64,000 nt of DNA from contig OZ024720.1 in NCBI GenBank assembly GCA_964016875.1, positions 24,183,742 to 24,247,741 on the forward strand, in the 5' to 3' direction. A model generated the notes under the pieces. The model ran no database searches. It was not told the DNA's origin and worked only from the letters and a program-made list of their open reading frames with translations. This document shows positions 44,788 through 56,061 of this stretch, one piece after another. The DNA comes from Fallopia convolvulus. Lineage: Eukaryota; Streptophyta; Magnoliopsida; Caryophyllales; Polygonaceae. Both the position numbers and the translations under genes were made by a program. Position 1 is the stretch's first letter; every line of letters begins with the position of its first letter.

Positions 44788-46191
44788 TGATGTCTCTTTA
44801 TTTGGTGGTGTTTTTATATATGATTTCCTTTGTAAATATGTTTCTTTTTCCCCTTTTCTTGTGTGTTTTGTTCCTTTTTAGCTAGTTCCCGTATTTCTAT
44901 GAGATTTGGAGACTATGCGCGTTTTATGTGTTTTTGTAGGTGTTTTGGCATGAATCAAGGGTCGTTTTGAAGGAGAGTCGGAACATGGAGCAAGGCCCGA
45001 GCTTAAGAGGAAAGAGAGGAGCAAGCCATGAAGAAGAACAAGAGAAAAGCCAACAAGAAGAAGGTGGAACGAGGTCCGGATCGACTTGCAACCAACGCCG
45101 GGCCCGAAGATGAGTTTTCGACCTCGGACCGACTTGCACAGTAAGTCGGGACCGAGGTTGCTCCGTGTCGGGCCGAGTCGGTTGCTGACTGGTTGGGCTC
45201 CAAGGCACGAAATTGTAAACTTCCACTTTTGCCCCTCATCTATAAAGGCTCTCTTGTCTTCTAATTGGAGGGGGGTTCCCACACTTAGCAAGGGACCAAC
45301 CCTCAAAAACTCTCAAGAGGATACTTGGAGAGCAAGGAGGAAGGAGAGGAGAGGGAGAAGAGAGAGAATCGGCCAAGGAGAGGGAGATTTGATAGGTTTG
45401 GTTGATAGATTAGCTTTGCTTTGTTTTGATTTTGTGGATTTGGAAACCTTTGATTGGAGTTTGTGGATTGCTTTTGATTTGTGGATGAAATTTGGCTTTG
45501 TTTTGAGATTGATGATGTGGATTGCTTTGCTTTTTGATTTGTTTGCTTTCTTTGTTTTCCATATGGAGTAGATCTCCTTGATCTTGGGTTATGGGGGAAC
45601 ACTCTAGCTAGGTTGGGCTAGAAACCCCAATTCCATAGCCTTGAGTGCTTGATCTAGGAACCCACTCTACATAGAGCTACAATTCCTTACGAAAGTAAGG
45701 AATCAAGGCTTGTGATTGGCAAAGTAGCGAAAGTGAACATGTGTCAATCTCAAGACCTTGCTTCGAAGGGGATTTCCCCAAGGATCGATGTGTAGAAGTG
45801 GTTGGAAAGAGGGCGAAAGCACTCGATCCTATTCCGATCATCACTTATTGCTTGAATTGGGGTGGAAAAGCCTTAATCTACTAGAGAAGGAACCCAAAAG
45901 CCCAAGATCTACTTTCAATCTTTGAGTTCTACAAACCCAGCTACCTCGGGCCCGACTTGCTCTACGTCGGTCCCGACTTCCCTCTTGTCGCCAACATCGG
46001 GCCCGACGTGACACTTGTGTCGGTCCCGACTGTTCTCTCTGTTTTCCTTTGTTTTAAGTTCTCCTTTCCAGCTTTCTAGTGTCTAGGCACCTCAATCGAG
46101 TAGATTTCCCGAGCGTTCGACACCCACCATGTGCTACAACGGGGTCGGGTTATAAATTGTATCTCTAGACCCACGCACAACCGAGCGATCA
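44788..46191 (+). repeat. Element 2 3' LTR
   Basis: 1404 bp, TGATGTCTC to GCGATCA, very similar to 35393-36797 (differences include ttagctag against ttagcttag and gatttgg against gattcgg). The TATA box is at 45241-45246; cassettes are at about 45073-45183 and 45945-46030. Confidence 0.97.
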
Positions 46192-46196
46192 ACAAG
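46192..46196. repeat. Right target site duplication of Element 2 (acaag)
   Basis: Perfect copy of 35388-35392. Confidence 0.95.
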
Positions 46197-47659
46197 CTTT
46201 GCCAAACACCAACCGAAAAGGCGACATTCCAATCGGTGTTTTGTAAGCCATCCTATACGCCCATATAGCATCTTCTAAGCGAATACTCCAATCCTTCCAG
46301 TTTGGGGACACCGTCTTCTCAAGAATGGTTTTGATCTCTCTGTTAGATACCTCTGCTTGTCCATTCGTTTGTGGGTGGTAGGCCGTGGAAATCTTGTGTC
46401 TGACATGATATTTCTTCAAGAGCGCACTAACCGTATTGTTGCAAAAATGGGATCCCTTGTCACTAATTAAAGCTCTAGGAATCCCAAATCTTGAGAATAT
46501 ATGCGCCTTCAAAAAATCTGCCACAACTCGAGAATCATCAGTCCGGGTGGCCTTCGCTTCCACCCATTTGGAAATGTAGTCCACCGTTAATAAAATATAA
46601 ATATTCACGTAAGAGCTAGGAAAGGGGCCCATGAAGTCTATGCCCCAAACATCAAATATCTCACAAAAGATAATTGAAGTTTGAGGCATTTCATCCCTTC
46701 GGAGTATATTTCCGACCCTTTGGCATTGGTCACAGGATTTGCAAAAGGCATACGCATCCCGAAAGATGGTAGGCCAAAAGAATCCTGTATCCAACACTTT
46801 CCTAGCGATTTTCCTAGCACTGAAGTGCCCCACCACAAGCATAAGAATGACAAAATGATAAAACTGAAGTTACCTCATTATCCGGAAGACAACGCCGGAT
46901 TACCTGATCGGAACAATGTTTCCAAAGATATGGATCGTCCCACACATAATACCGTGCTTCACTCTTGAGTTTATTCCTTTGAGCCTTGCTAAAGCTAGGA
47001 GGAAACACAAACAAAACGAGAAAATTGACCAAATGAGCATACCAAGGTTGAAGTACACGTACCGAAAATAAGGTATCATCTGGGAATTCTTCTCTAATCG
47101 GTGTGACTTGAGTACATTGTTCCTCCTCATGAACTGAGCGACTAAGATGATCCGCTACCATATTTTTCGCCCTCTTTTTGTCTTTGATCTCAATGTTGAA
47201 TTCACTCAACAACAAGATCCATCTAATTAACCTGGGCTTTGCCTCCTTCTTCGTCAACAAGTAACAAAGGGATGCATGATCCGTGTAGACAATCACCTTT
47301 GTACCTAGCAAATAAGACCAAAACTTTTCCAAGGCAAAAACCACCGCCAAGAGTTCCTTCTCGGTGGTGTAATAAATTTTCTGTGCTTCATTTAGAGTCA
47401 TAGAAGCATAATGGATAACATGAGAAACCTTACCAATCTTTTGACCCAAGACTGCTCCTGCCGCATAATCACTTGCATCACACATCAGCTTGAACGGTAG
47501 GGACCAATTTGGGGGTTGAATTATTGGTGCAGTGGTGAGGCGCGCCTTCAACTCATCAAAAGCTCTTTTACAAGCTTCATTAAAGTCAAATGTGACATCC
47601 TTCTTGAGTAACTCACAGAGGGGTGAAGCGATCTTGGAGAAGTCTTTAATGAACCTGCG
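46192..47659 (-). pseudogene. pol: Element 1 RNase H and integrase N-terminal/core part, frameshifted
   Basis: The RNase H part (complement of 47551-46814 and a little upstream) has the CDASDYAAG and YTDHASL motifs. The integrase zinc region begins near 46860, where a frameshift moves the frame between 46814 and 46842. The core follows with first Asp in WGIDFMGP, second Asp in ISDKGSHF and Glu in QAEVSNREI, so the catalytic triad is intact, unlike Element 3. The frame ends in Element 2's insertion after LVFGKA. The C-terminal rest is at 34950-35392. Confidence 0.91.
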
Positions 47660-49635
47660 TTAAAAACCTGCATGACCAAGAAAAGAGCGTACTTCCCGAA
47701 CTTTTGTAGGATAAGGCAAGGATTGAACTACTTCAACCTTTGCCTTATCAACCTCAATCCCTTTATATGACACTATATGTCCTAACACTATGCCCTGCTC
47801 TACCATAAAATGGCATTTTTCAGAATTAAGACAAAGGTTAGTTTCCTCACAACGTTTTAGCACAAGTGTCAAGTGAGTTAAACAAGAATCAAAATCATTG
47901 CAATGAACGGTGAAATCATCCATAAAGACTTCAACGACGTTCTCTATGTACTCAGAGAATATACTGACCATACACCTTTGAAATGTTGCGGGTGCATTAC
48001 ATAGACCAAATGGCATTCTTCGGTAAGCGAATGTGCCAAATGGGCAAGTAAATTTTGTCTTCTCTTGATCCTCGGGTGCAATTGCTATTTGAAAATAACC
48101 TGAATACCCATCCAAGAAACAATAGAAGGAACGACCCGCAAGTCTCTCAAGCTTTTGGTCAATAAATGGTAAAGGAAAATCATCTTTACGGGTTACCGTG
48201 TTGAGCTTTCGATAATCGATGCATACACTCCACCTGGTTTGAACTCTTGTTGGGATAAACTCACCATCTTGATTCTCCTTCACCGTGATTCCACCTTTCT
48301 TGGGAACGACCTGAGTAGGAATTACCCATTTGCTATCCGATATAGGAAAGATCATATTTGTTTGGAGAAGTTTCAGGACCTCCTTCTTCACAACTTCCAT
48401 CATAGGCGGGTTCAACCTCCTTTGTGGTTGTCTTGAGGGCTTTGCTTCATCCTCCAATAGGATTCTATGCATACATGTAGAGGGGCTTATTCCTCTAATG
48501 TCGGCAATAGTCCATCCTATGGCGGATTTATGCTCCCTTAAAACATCCAACAACCGGTTTTCTTGATCTTGAGTCAGCTTGTTTGAGATTATCACCGCTA
48601 GAGTATCTCCATCACCTAAAAAAGCGTACTTGAGGTGGTCTGGTAGTTGCTTATGCTCTACCTTTGGGGCCTGCACAATAGAGGGAACAAGCTTCTCGCT
48701 TGGCAATGTTAGTGGAATGGGCTTTGAGTCTGGTAGCAAGAGTGGTCGCTCATAGTGAGCGTTCAACTCAGCTACAATTTCTTGCATATCATCATTCAGC
48801 ATAAATTCCACTTCATCTTTATCAGCCACAAAATTTTCAAGAGTTTGCGATTCATCATGATCATTAATGTCAAAGAAGTCTTGAACAAGAGTATCTATGT
48901 CATCAATTGAACATAAAGAATGAACATCATAGGGGAATTTCATAACATCATAGATATTGTATTCCACTTTTTCCCCATCAAACTCCATGATTAATGAACC
49001 ACTACACATATCAATTTTAGTTTTGGCTGTTTTAAGGAATGATCTACCTAAGAGAATAGAAGCTTCATGCTTGTCATGTTCCATTTCAAGTATGTAAAAA
49101 TCAGCAGGGAAAATCAACTTATCAACCATAACAAGCACATCTTCTATAATCCCCTTTGGGTAAACGTTAGACATATCAGCCAATTGAATGACTACACTTA
49201 TTGCATGCAATGGACCTAGCCCAAGAGACTCATAAATTGAATAAGGCAAAACATTGATAGAAACACCTAAGTCTAGCATAGCCTTTTCAAATTTTGTCTC
49301 ACCTATGATACAAGGGATAGTGAACATACCTGGATCCTCGCATTTTTGTGGTAATCGTTTTTGGAAGACCGCTGGGATTTGCTCACTGACCTTGATCTTT
49401 TGCTTCCCTTTTTGCTTTTGATTCTGCTTGACCGTACATAACTCCTTCAAAAATTAGCATAGCGGGGAATTCTCTTGATAAGCTTGAGGAGTGGAATATT
49501 CACCTCGAACTTGCTAAATGTTTCGAAGATCTCTTTGTCGTTCTCGATCTTACGGGTCTCCTTTAAGGCTTCGGGAAAAGGTGGAAGAGGTTTGAGAGCC
49601 GAGGTTGAAGGAGTCAAGGAATCGTTGCGGATCAC
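47660..49635 (-). pseudogene. pol: Element 1 protease and reverse transcriptase, broken
   Basis: The main frame (complement of 49450-47660, about 596 codons) has protease active site LDLGVS, second motif ILLGRSFL, then RT with SDSKWVIP, CIDYRKLN and FMDDF. It ends at TAA 47660-47662 in what is FYRRF in Element 3, so a nonsense change rather than a natural end; RNase H continues in the same frame. Upstream, the linker frame (49635-49447) is offset by frameshifts near 49450 (a T run) and near 49640 (inside the GC-rich cassette). Confidence 0.91.
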
Positions 49636-51278
49636 CGCAGGAGCGCGGTCGTGCTCTGGCCGGTTTTGACTGCGCTCTGGCCACAGTAACTTAGTCCCTC
49701 GGAGCGCGGTTGATTTCTTGGTGGCGCGGGGGCGCTCTGGCTGGTTTGGCCGCGGTCGGTCTGATATTCAAACTCCGAATTTTCGCCTCCTTTGGTTTCT
49801 TCCTCTTGCAAAGTTTGTTGCTTTTCGGCTTTGTTTTCCAACACTTTACCACTACGGAGCGAGATTGAATTCACATTCTGTTTAGGATTCAGTTTCGTCT
49901 GAGAGGGTAACCTGTTGGACTCTTTAGCTTCAAGTTTGCTCATTGCCTTTGCAAGTTAGCTCATCTGGATCATTTCATCTGTGATGCTTGACTTGGTATC
50001 TTGCTGAAATTGGCCCACAGATTGATGCATCAAGTTCATATTTTGAGTAAGAGCATGGATCATTTCATTTGTGGATAAGGATGGCACTTGATTCGGTGCT
50101 TGAGGCTGAGGTTGAGGTTAAAAAGGAGGTCTAAAACCTGGAGGCCCATTTGGAGGTACATACTGTTGGTTTTGATTTCCATACCTCAAATTGTGGAGAT
50201 CCTTCCAGCCCGAATTGTACGTGGTTGAATAAGGATCATATGCTGGTGTTCTTGGGCCATGACCTCCAAGTGCATTAACTTCCTCCTCTTGAGCATGAAG
50301 AGTAGGACAAGCATCCGTCTTATGAGTAACATCAGAGCAGAAACCGCAAGGCTTGACTTGTTGTTGTCCCTTCAGCATGAATTGCCTGAACATTGACTTC
50401 AACTCATTCACATCTTCATGTAAAGTCGTAACATCAACAGAATGGGCTGCCTTCATTGAAGCTCTTTTGCTGAATTGACGAGAGCCTTCAGAAAGTTCAT
50501 GAAATAGATCAAGAGCTTCGTCGAGAATCTTGTTCAAGATGTTTCCTCCACAGGCAGCATTAACATGTCGGCGTTCTTCATCTAATAAGCCCTCATGAAG
50601 GTACATAACAAGATCCATATTAGAATAACCACTATATGGGTAGCTTGAGATTAACTTCTTGAACCTCTCATAATACTCGTAAAGCGATTCGTTCGGGAGC
50701 TGTTCAATGTTGCTAATGCACTTTTTCATATTCGAGAGCTTTGTGGCTGGGAAATACTTCTCAAGAAAGTCCTTTATCAATGCCTCCCAAGTCTCGATAC
50801 TCCCAGGAGCCAGATAATAGAGCCAGTCACTCGCTGCATCTTTCAAAGAGAAAGAGAAAGCTCTCAACATGATTTGATCATCAGTGACTCCTTTTTGTTT
50901 TATGCTAGTGCAGACAGCATGAAAATCTGATAAATGCTTGTTGGGATCTTCACCCGCCTTCCCATAGAATTCAGGAAGGAGGTGAATCAACCCGTATTTG
51001 AGTTCAAATTGGACACCGTTAGGGAGTGCAGGTAGCTTCACCGCCAATGGTTGTTGAGCCAAATCAGGTGCAGTCAACTGTCTCAGTGTATGATCCATCT
51101 CTACTATTTCAGGAACGCTATCAGAATCAGAATCAGAATTAGAAGAAGAAGAAGGTGCCTGGTTGAACGGTAGTTCCCGAGAATTCGTACGAGCTTGCCT
51201 GCGCAACCTAGAGATTGTCCTTTCGATTTCTGAATCAAACGCAACAAGAGATGGATTAGTAGCACGGGTATGAACCAT
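49632..51278 (-). pseudogene. gag: Element 1 gag, with two in-frame stops
   Basis: The ATG (complement of 51276-51278) gives MVHTRATNPS and lies 64 bp from the PBS. A Ser/Asp-rich stretch is followed by the gag core (LIHLLPEFYG, FSFSLKDAASDWLYYL, LEKYFPATK). A zinc knuckle CX2CX4HX4C (CGFCSDVTHKTDAC) follows. TAA at 50118-50120 and at 49956-49958 interrupt the frame, which otherwise stays open to 49632 and reaches the GC-rich cassette. Compared with Elements 2 and 3 the sequence is only distantly similar, so this is another Athila family. Confidence 0.92.
49640..49760. repeat. GC-rich palindromic cassette, Element 1 family (gag-PR linker)
   Basis: gagcgcggtcgtgctctggccggttttgac, gcgctctggccacagtaactt, ggagcgcggtt and gcgggggcgctctgg in pieces. 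It has the same components as in the LTRs and lies at the position where Elements 2 and 3 carry their own cassette. Confidence 0.84.
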
Positions 51279-51341
51279 ACAAGTGGTTCACACCCAAAAA
51301 GAAATAAAAAATAACACTAAAAATACAAATAATTTGCCGAG

Positions 51342-51359
51342 TCCCCGGCAACGGCGCCA
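51342..51359 (-). promoter_or_regulatory. Element 1 primer-binding site, tRNA-Asp
   Basis: The complement reads TGGCGCCGTTGCCGGGGA, 4 bp from the right LTR. It fixes the minus orientation and identifies 51364-52746 as the 5' LTR. Confidence 0.94.
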
Positions 51360-52286
51360 AATTTGACGAGCACTTTTACGTCGCAATAAAAGCACTGCCA
51401 AAGAATTATTCCTAACTTTCTAACCTTAGTAAAGTGGAAGCAAGGGTCGATCCCACAAAGACTCGGATTATTTGGATTTAAGTAATGTTACTAAACTTAG
51501 GGGGAGATTTTGTAATTATGAACTAAGAATCTAAGTAATTAAAACTAATTAAATCAAAGCAGGAAAAATAAGTTAAGATTCAAATATGGAGAAAAGCGTC
51601 CAACTAGTTTCGTATCCATTGCATACATGAGTTTTGATCATCGATTATCCTTATTTCAATTTTCCTTGACTAATCTATTGTGAATTTATGAATTCAAGCT
51701 TATTGTGGTTGTTAATATACACCATCTTTAACAACCTTTTAATCAATTAACTTAGAAAACCTTCTATGTCAAGTTGATCATGCAATTAAGTTCAAAGCAT
51801 TCAATAGAAACAATAATCATGAATTCCACCGTCTATTCATGAAGTCTTGTGATTAAATTCTCCGCCTTTGATTAACCTTATTCCACCGTCTATAAGTTTA
51901 ATCAAAGGACTCATCCATGAATAATCAAATTCCACCGGTCATTTAATTATTCTAGTTGTAATTCAACCTAGAAGTAAAATAGGTGATCAAGCTACTATAC
52001 TTCTAAGTGAATTTAATCAATTAAGCACGGAGAGATTCAATCTAGTCAAGGCAAACTAAAATAATTCAAATATCACAAACAATCATGCATACAACTTCAA
52101 CTAACTAGTTGGACATGAGAAAATTAGCTAGAAATTGTCATTGAAGAAAAACAAAACTTACAAGAGTCAAATTGATCTTTAATTGCAAAATTAGGGTTTT
52201 GTCTCCCACAAATCTCCAAATTCTTCAAACTTAGAACACAAGTAAAAGATAGCATAAGATCCTCAAATAAAACTTTAAAGAAAGTA

Positions 52287-52292
52287 TTTATA
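52287..52292 (-). promoter_or_regulatory. Putative TATA box of the Element 1 5' LTR
   Basis: The complement reads agtataaatactttc. Confidence 0.6.
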
Positions 52293-52372
52293 CTATGTCT
52301 AAAAATATCCAAAAGCAATCCTAGAGTCGGCCCACAAGATCTCCCTGGGCCCAAGTCCTTGTCGCGTCGATG

Positions 52373-52495
52373 CGCTAGAGCGCGGTTTGGATCGACCCTA
52401 GAGCGCGGTCGTGCTCTCTCGGTTTTGACCGCGCTCTGGCCGCATTAGCTTTGCTCCTCTCGGCGCGGTTTTGGCTCCACTCCGCGGTTTGACCA
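52373..52495. repeat. GC-rich palindromic cassette, Element 1 family (5' LTR)
   Basis: gctagagcgcggt, agagcgcggtcgtgctct and accgcgctctggccgc in pieces, then gcgcggttttgg and ccgcggtttg. Counterpart of 20033-20150. Confidence 0.85.
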
Positions 52496-52746
52496 CTTCG
52501 CTTCTTGTCTTTGTAATTCTTGCCTCGGATCTTCTCTTCAACGCTTCCTATGCATCCCGAGGTTCCGTCCCAAGCTTTCCATCTACCGTCTTCCAACATC
52601 CGACCTACAATTATGCACAAAGACGCGTAGATTCCGAACTAAATGAAAATAAAACTTAAACTAAAACTTAGAACGAAATCCTAACTAAAAATGCATCAAC
52701 CGAGAATGAAAACATGCTCTAAGACCTATACCTATATGCTCTATCA

Positions 52747-54739
52747 ATATGCACATTATGCACTAAAAAATCAAGACCGATCGAATAAGAGCAAAAATTT
52801 GAACCTGGAAACCGAATTCCACATTTAGGAGTAACATTTACAAGGACATTACATCGAACACTAGGCGTGCAATGTTAGATCACAAGTAATTTTAAAGACA
52901 AAATGAGAAAAAAAAACAAGCGATTTTTAAAGACATCTAGGCATAAACACAAAGAATAACGATAATATCAAGCCAATAAGCACATTCTGCACTACAAAAT
53001 AAGGATGTATCGAATAATAGCATAAATTCGAACCAAGAAACCGAATGCCACATTTAGGAGTGACATTTTAAATGTTAGATCACAAGTCATTTTAAAGGCA
53101 AAAGGAGAAAAACCAAGTGATGTTTAAAGACATCTAGGCATAAGAACCAAGAATGAGGATAGTATCATGCCAATAAGCGCATTCTGCACTACAAAATCAA
53201 GACCAATCAAATAAGAGCATAAATTCGAACCTGGAAACCGAATGCCACAATTAGGAGTGAAATTTACGTCGACATTTCATCGAACACTTGGTGTGCAATG
53301 TTAGATCACAAGTCATTTTAAAGGCAAACGGAGAAAAAACAAGTGAACTTTAATGACATCTAGGCATAAGCACAAAGAATGAGGATAGTATCAAGTCAAT
53401 AAACACATTATGAACTTCAAAATTAGGACGTATCGAATAATAGCATAAATTCGAACCTAGAAATCGAATGCCACATTTAGGAGAGACATTTACATGGACA
53501 TTTCATCGAACATTTGACATGGAATGTTACATCACAAGTCATTTTAAAGGCAAAAGGAGAAAAACCAAGTGATCTTTGAAGACATCTGGGCATAAACCAA
53601 AGAATGAGGATAGTATCAAGCCAATAACCACATTCTGCACTACAAAATCAAGACGTATCGAATAAAAGCATGAATTCGAGCCTACAAACCTAATGCCACA
53701 TTTAGGAGTGACATTTACATGGACATTTTAAAGGCAAAAGCAGAAAAAACAAGTGAACTTTAAAGAGATCTAGACACAATCATAAAGAATGAGGATAGTA
53801 TCAAGTCAATAAGCACATTCTGCACTAAAAAATTAGGACGTATCGAATAATAGCATAAATTCGAACCTAGAAACTGAATGTCACATTAGGAGTGTCACTT
53901 ACAAGGACATTTCATCGAACACTTGGCGTGCAATGTTAGATCACAAGTCATTTAAAAGGAAAAAGGAGAAAAAAGAGTGAACTTTAAAGACATCTAGGCA
54001 TAAGCACAAAGACTGAGGGTAGTATCAAGCTGATAAGCACATTTTGCACTACAAAATCAAGACCGATCGAATAAGAGCATAAATTCGAACCTAGAAACCG
54101 AATGTCACAATTAGGAGTGACATTTACAAGGACATTTTCTCAAACACTTGGCATGCAATGTTAGATCACAAATCATTTTAAAGGCAAAAGGAGAAAAAAC
54201 AAGTGATCTTTAAAGACATCTAGGCATAAGCACAAAGAATGAGGATAGTATCAAGCCCATAACCACATTCTATACTACAAAATCAAGAAGTATCGAATAA
54301 AAGCATGAATTCGAACCTAGAAACCGAATGCCACATTTAGGAGTGACATTTACATGGAAATTTCATTGAACACTTGGCATGCAATGTTAGATCACAAGTC
54401 ATTTAAAAGGAAAAAGGAGAAAAAACAAGTGATCTTTACAGACATCTAGGAATAAACAAAAGAATAAGGATAGTATCAAACCCATAACCACATTCTGCAC
54501 TACAAAATCAAGACGTATCGAATAAAAGCATGAATTTGAACCTATAAACCAAATGCTACATTTAGGAGTGACATTTACATGGACATTTCATCTAACACTA
54601 GGCGTGCAATGTTAGATCAAAAGTCATTTTAAACGCAAAAGGTGAAAAAACGAGTGAACTTTAAAGACATCTAGGCATAAGCACAAAGAATGAGTATAGT
54701 ATCAAGTCAATAAACAATTCTGCACTACAAAATCAGGAC
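52747..54739. repeat. Satellite block 2a, right of Element 1
   Basis: Same monomer as block 1 but more diverged, with no 1220-bp order. It starts in the monomer phase at which block 1 stopped (atatgcacattatgcac). Confidence 0.95.
54735..54739. repeat. Left target site duplication of solo LTR A (aggac)
   Basis: Matches 56062-56066 exactly. The target is the satellite's caggacgtatcg stretch. Confidence 0.92.
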
Positions 54740-56061
54740 TGTTGAGAGGGTTTCTTGACAACAAATAAATTTATATCAAGACCCCGCTATTGTATAGCAG
54801 AGTCAGGTTCGTCCACCGGGAGAAAGTCAGTATCAAGTTTTGTAACTTATTACGCAAGCAATCAAACAAAGCAAGGGTTTTTAACAAGAGAAAGAGGAAT
54901 TCTAAGGTAAAGGTGTCACCACAACAACAATTATGCATGCCAAACATTAATGAAACACATAGATCATGCTTTTATCACATAAAGGCGCTAACTTTCGTTA
55001 ACTTTAAGCAAGTAAATCAATCAACTTTCACTAAATCAATAAACCTACTATCTAATCTCTTCTACTTCAACTAGGATAGATCCGCTTTCGCTTCAAAACC
55101 CTAATTTGACTATTCTGATTCAAGGTTTCTGTTTTCACTTCAACTATGAATGAGAAATTCCCTTCAACTTTCGTTTCAAGGATTAAGAGCAAGATAATAG
55201 ATTTATGCAATAAAAACAATCAAGACATGATCACAAACAAGCATGCACAACCATTGTTGGGTTTAACCCCAACCTTAGAGAGGAAGACTACTCACAAATC
55301 ATAATTGAAAACATCTAAATCAAATAAAAGAGAAAGCTTACAACCAAATTCAAAACAATAGTTCTTCTCCAATTCACAACCTCGTCCCCCTCTCACGTCT
55401 CTCTCCTCCCCTTACTTGCCCTCCAAGGCAATTGATTGTGTAGAGAATAACAAAGGGTAGACAAAAGTATTTATAGAGAAACTAATCTATCTTAAATCTA
55501 TCTTTAAGGAAATAAATCTATCTTAAATATAACTATAAGGAAATAATATCTTTTAATAAAATATATCTCTTCTATCTATCTAATAACATAAAAGGAAACA
55601 AGATAGAAGCCTTTTAATTAAACACGCCGACTCGGACACGCTGCTTATCGGGGCCTCGTTAACGACCTTGTTCAGCATTGAAAACAACTTTGAGTAAAAC
55701 TTGCGTAGATGATTCGTTACAACTCCGTTTGCCTCGATACTTTTTCCTATGTTCTTGTAACGAAATTCTCTATCTCTTTCCATGCTTGAACTTGATCTTC
55801 AATGACTTTAATTGAGCACTTAATCTCCATCTTCTCTTCATCCTTAAGTGCTATCTTTCACCGGCTTTGCTGCGTTCTTCAAATACGCTCCAAAAAGCTT
55901 CTAAAAACCTACAAAACACCACCAAAGCTTATGTAGACTTCATATCTTAAGTAAATACAAAAACCTACACAAACGACTCAAAACAAAACACAAAACTAAA
56001 GAAAAAGACTCAAAAGACACAAAAACACACCCTAAAAACATGACTAAAAAAGCGGACATCA
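54740..56061 (-). mobile_element. Solo LTR A (Athila-like), minus strand
   Basis: 1322 bp with ends TG...CA (tgttgagagg to gcggacatca) and a perfect 5-bp target duplication. No internal element sequence is present. Read on the minus strand it starts TGATGTC like Elements 2 and 3, has a TATA box (complement of gtatttatagag near 55470), and near its end has cggggtcttgatataaatt. This resembles cggggtcgggttataaatt at the end of the Element 2/3 LTRs. It therefore most likely derives from a relative of that family, left by LTR-LTR recombination. Confidence 0.88.

Larger units (their letters stand above)
35393..46191 (+). mobile_element. Element 2: Athila-type LTR element with gag-PR and ATHILA ORF, lacking RT, RNase H and integrase
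   Basis: 10799 bp, with LTRs at 35393-36797 and 44788-46191 and target duplication acaag. Leader, gag, gag-PR linker and 3' region are close copies of Element 3. Between protease (ending 39707) and the 3' region there is no RT, RNase H or integrase. Instead there are 1.5 kb of spacer and an intact 594-codon ATHILA-type ORF. The element must depend on another element's pol to move. The LTR pair looks alike, with few differences. Confidence 0.97.
19024..52746 (-). mobile_element. Element 1: Athila-type Ty3/gypsy LTR retrotransposon, minus strand, host of two nested elements
   Basis: It is bounded by two similar LTRs (19024-20400 and 51364-52746) that begin TGACGAGC and end CTCTATCA on the plus strand. 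The PBS next to the right LTR, the polypurine tract next to the left LTR and all coding remnants show minus-strand orientation. Without Elements 2 and 3 it is about 12.3 kb. In transcription order it has gag, protease, RT, RNase H, integrase, a spacer and an ATHILA-type ORF. All coding parts carry stops or frameshifts. The LTR pair is visibly more diverged than those of the inserted elements, which fits its being the older insertion. Confidence 0.96.
51364..52746 (-). repeat. Element 1 5' LTR (right)
   Basis: 1383 bp, the counterpart of 19024-20400, with scattered differences (cgcaataaaagcactg against ctcaataaaagtactg). The TATA box is the complement of 52287-52292. Confidence 0.96.

Noticed and set aside
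47660..51278. Host aspartic protease or host zinc-finger gene
   Set aside because: Motif order gag-PR-RT-RH-IN, flanking LTRs and PBS show these are parts of Element 1.
52747..52751. Perfect target duplication for Element 1
   Set aside because: The right flank reads atatg against ataag on the left. I treat it as a duplication with one later change, not as perfect.
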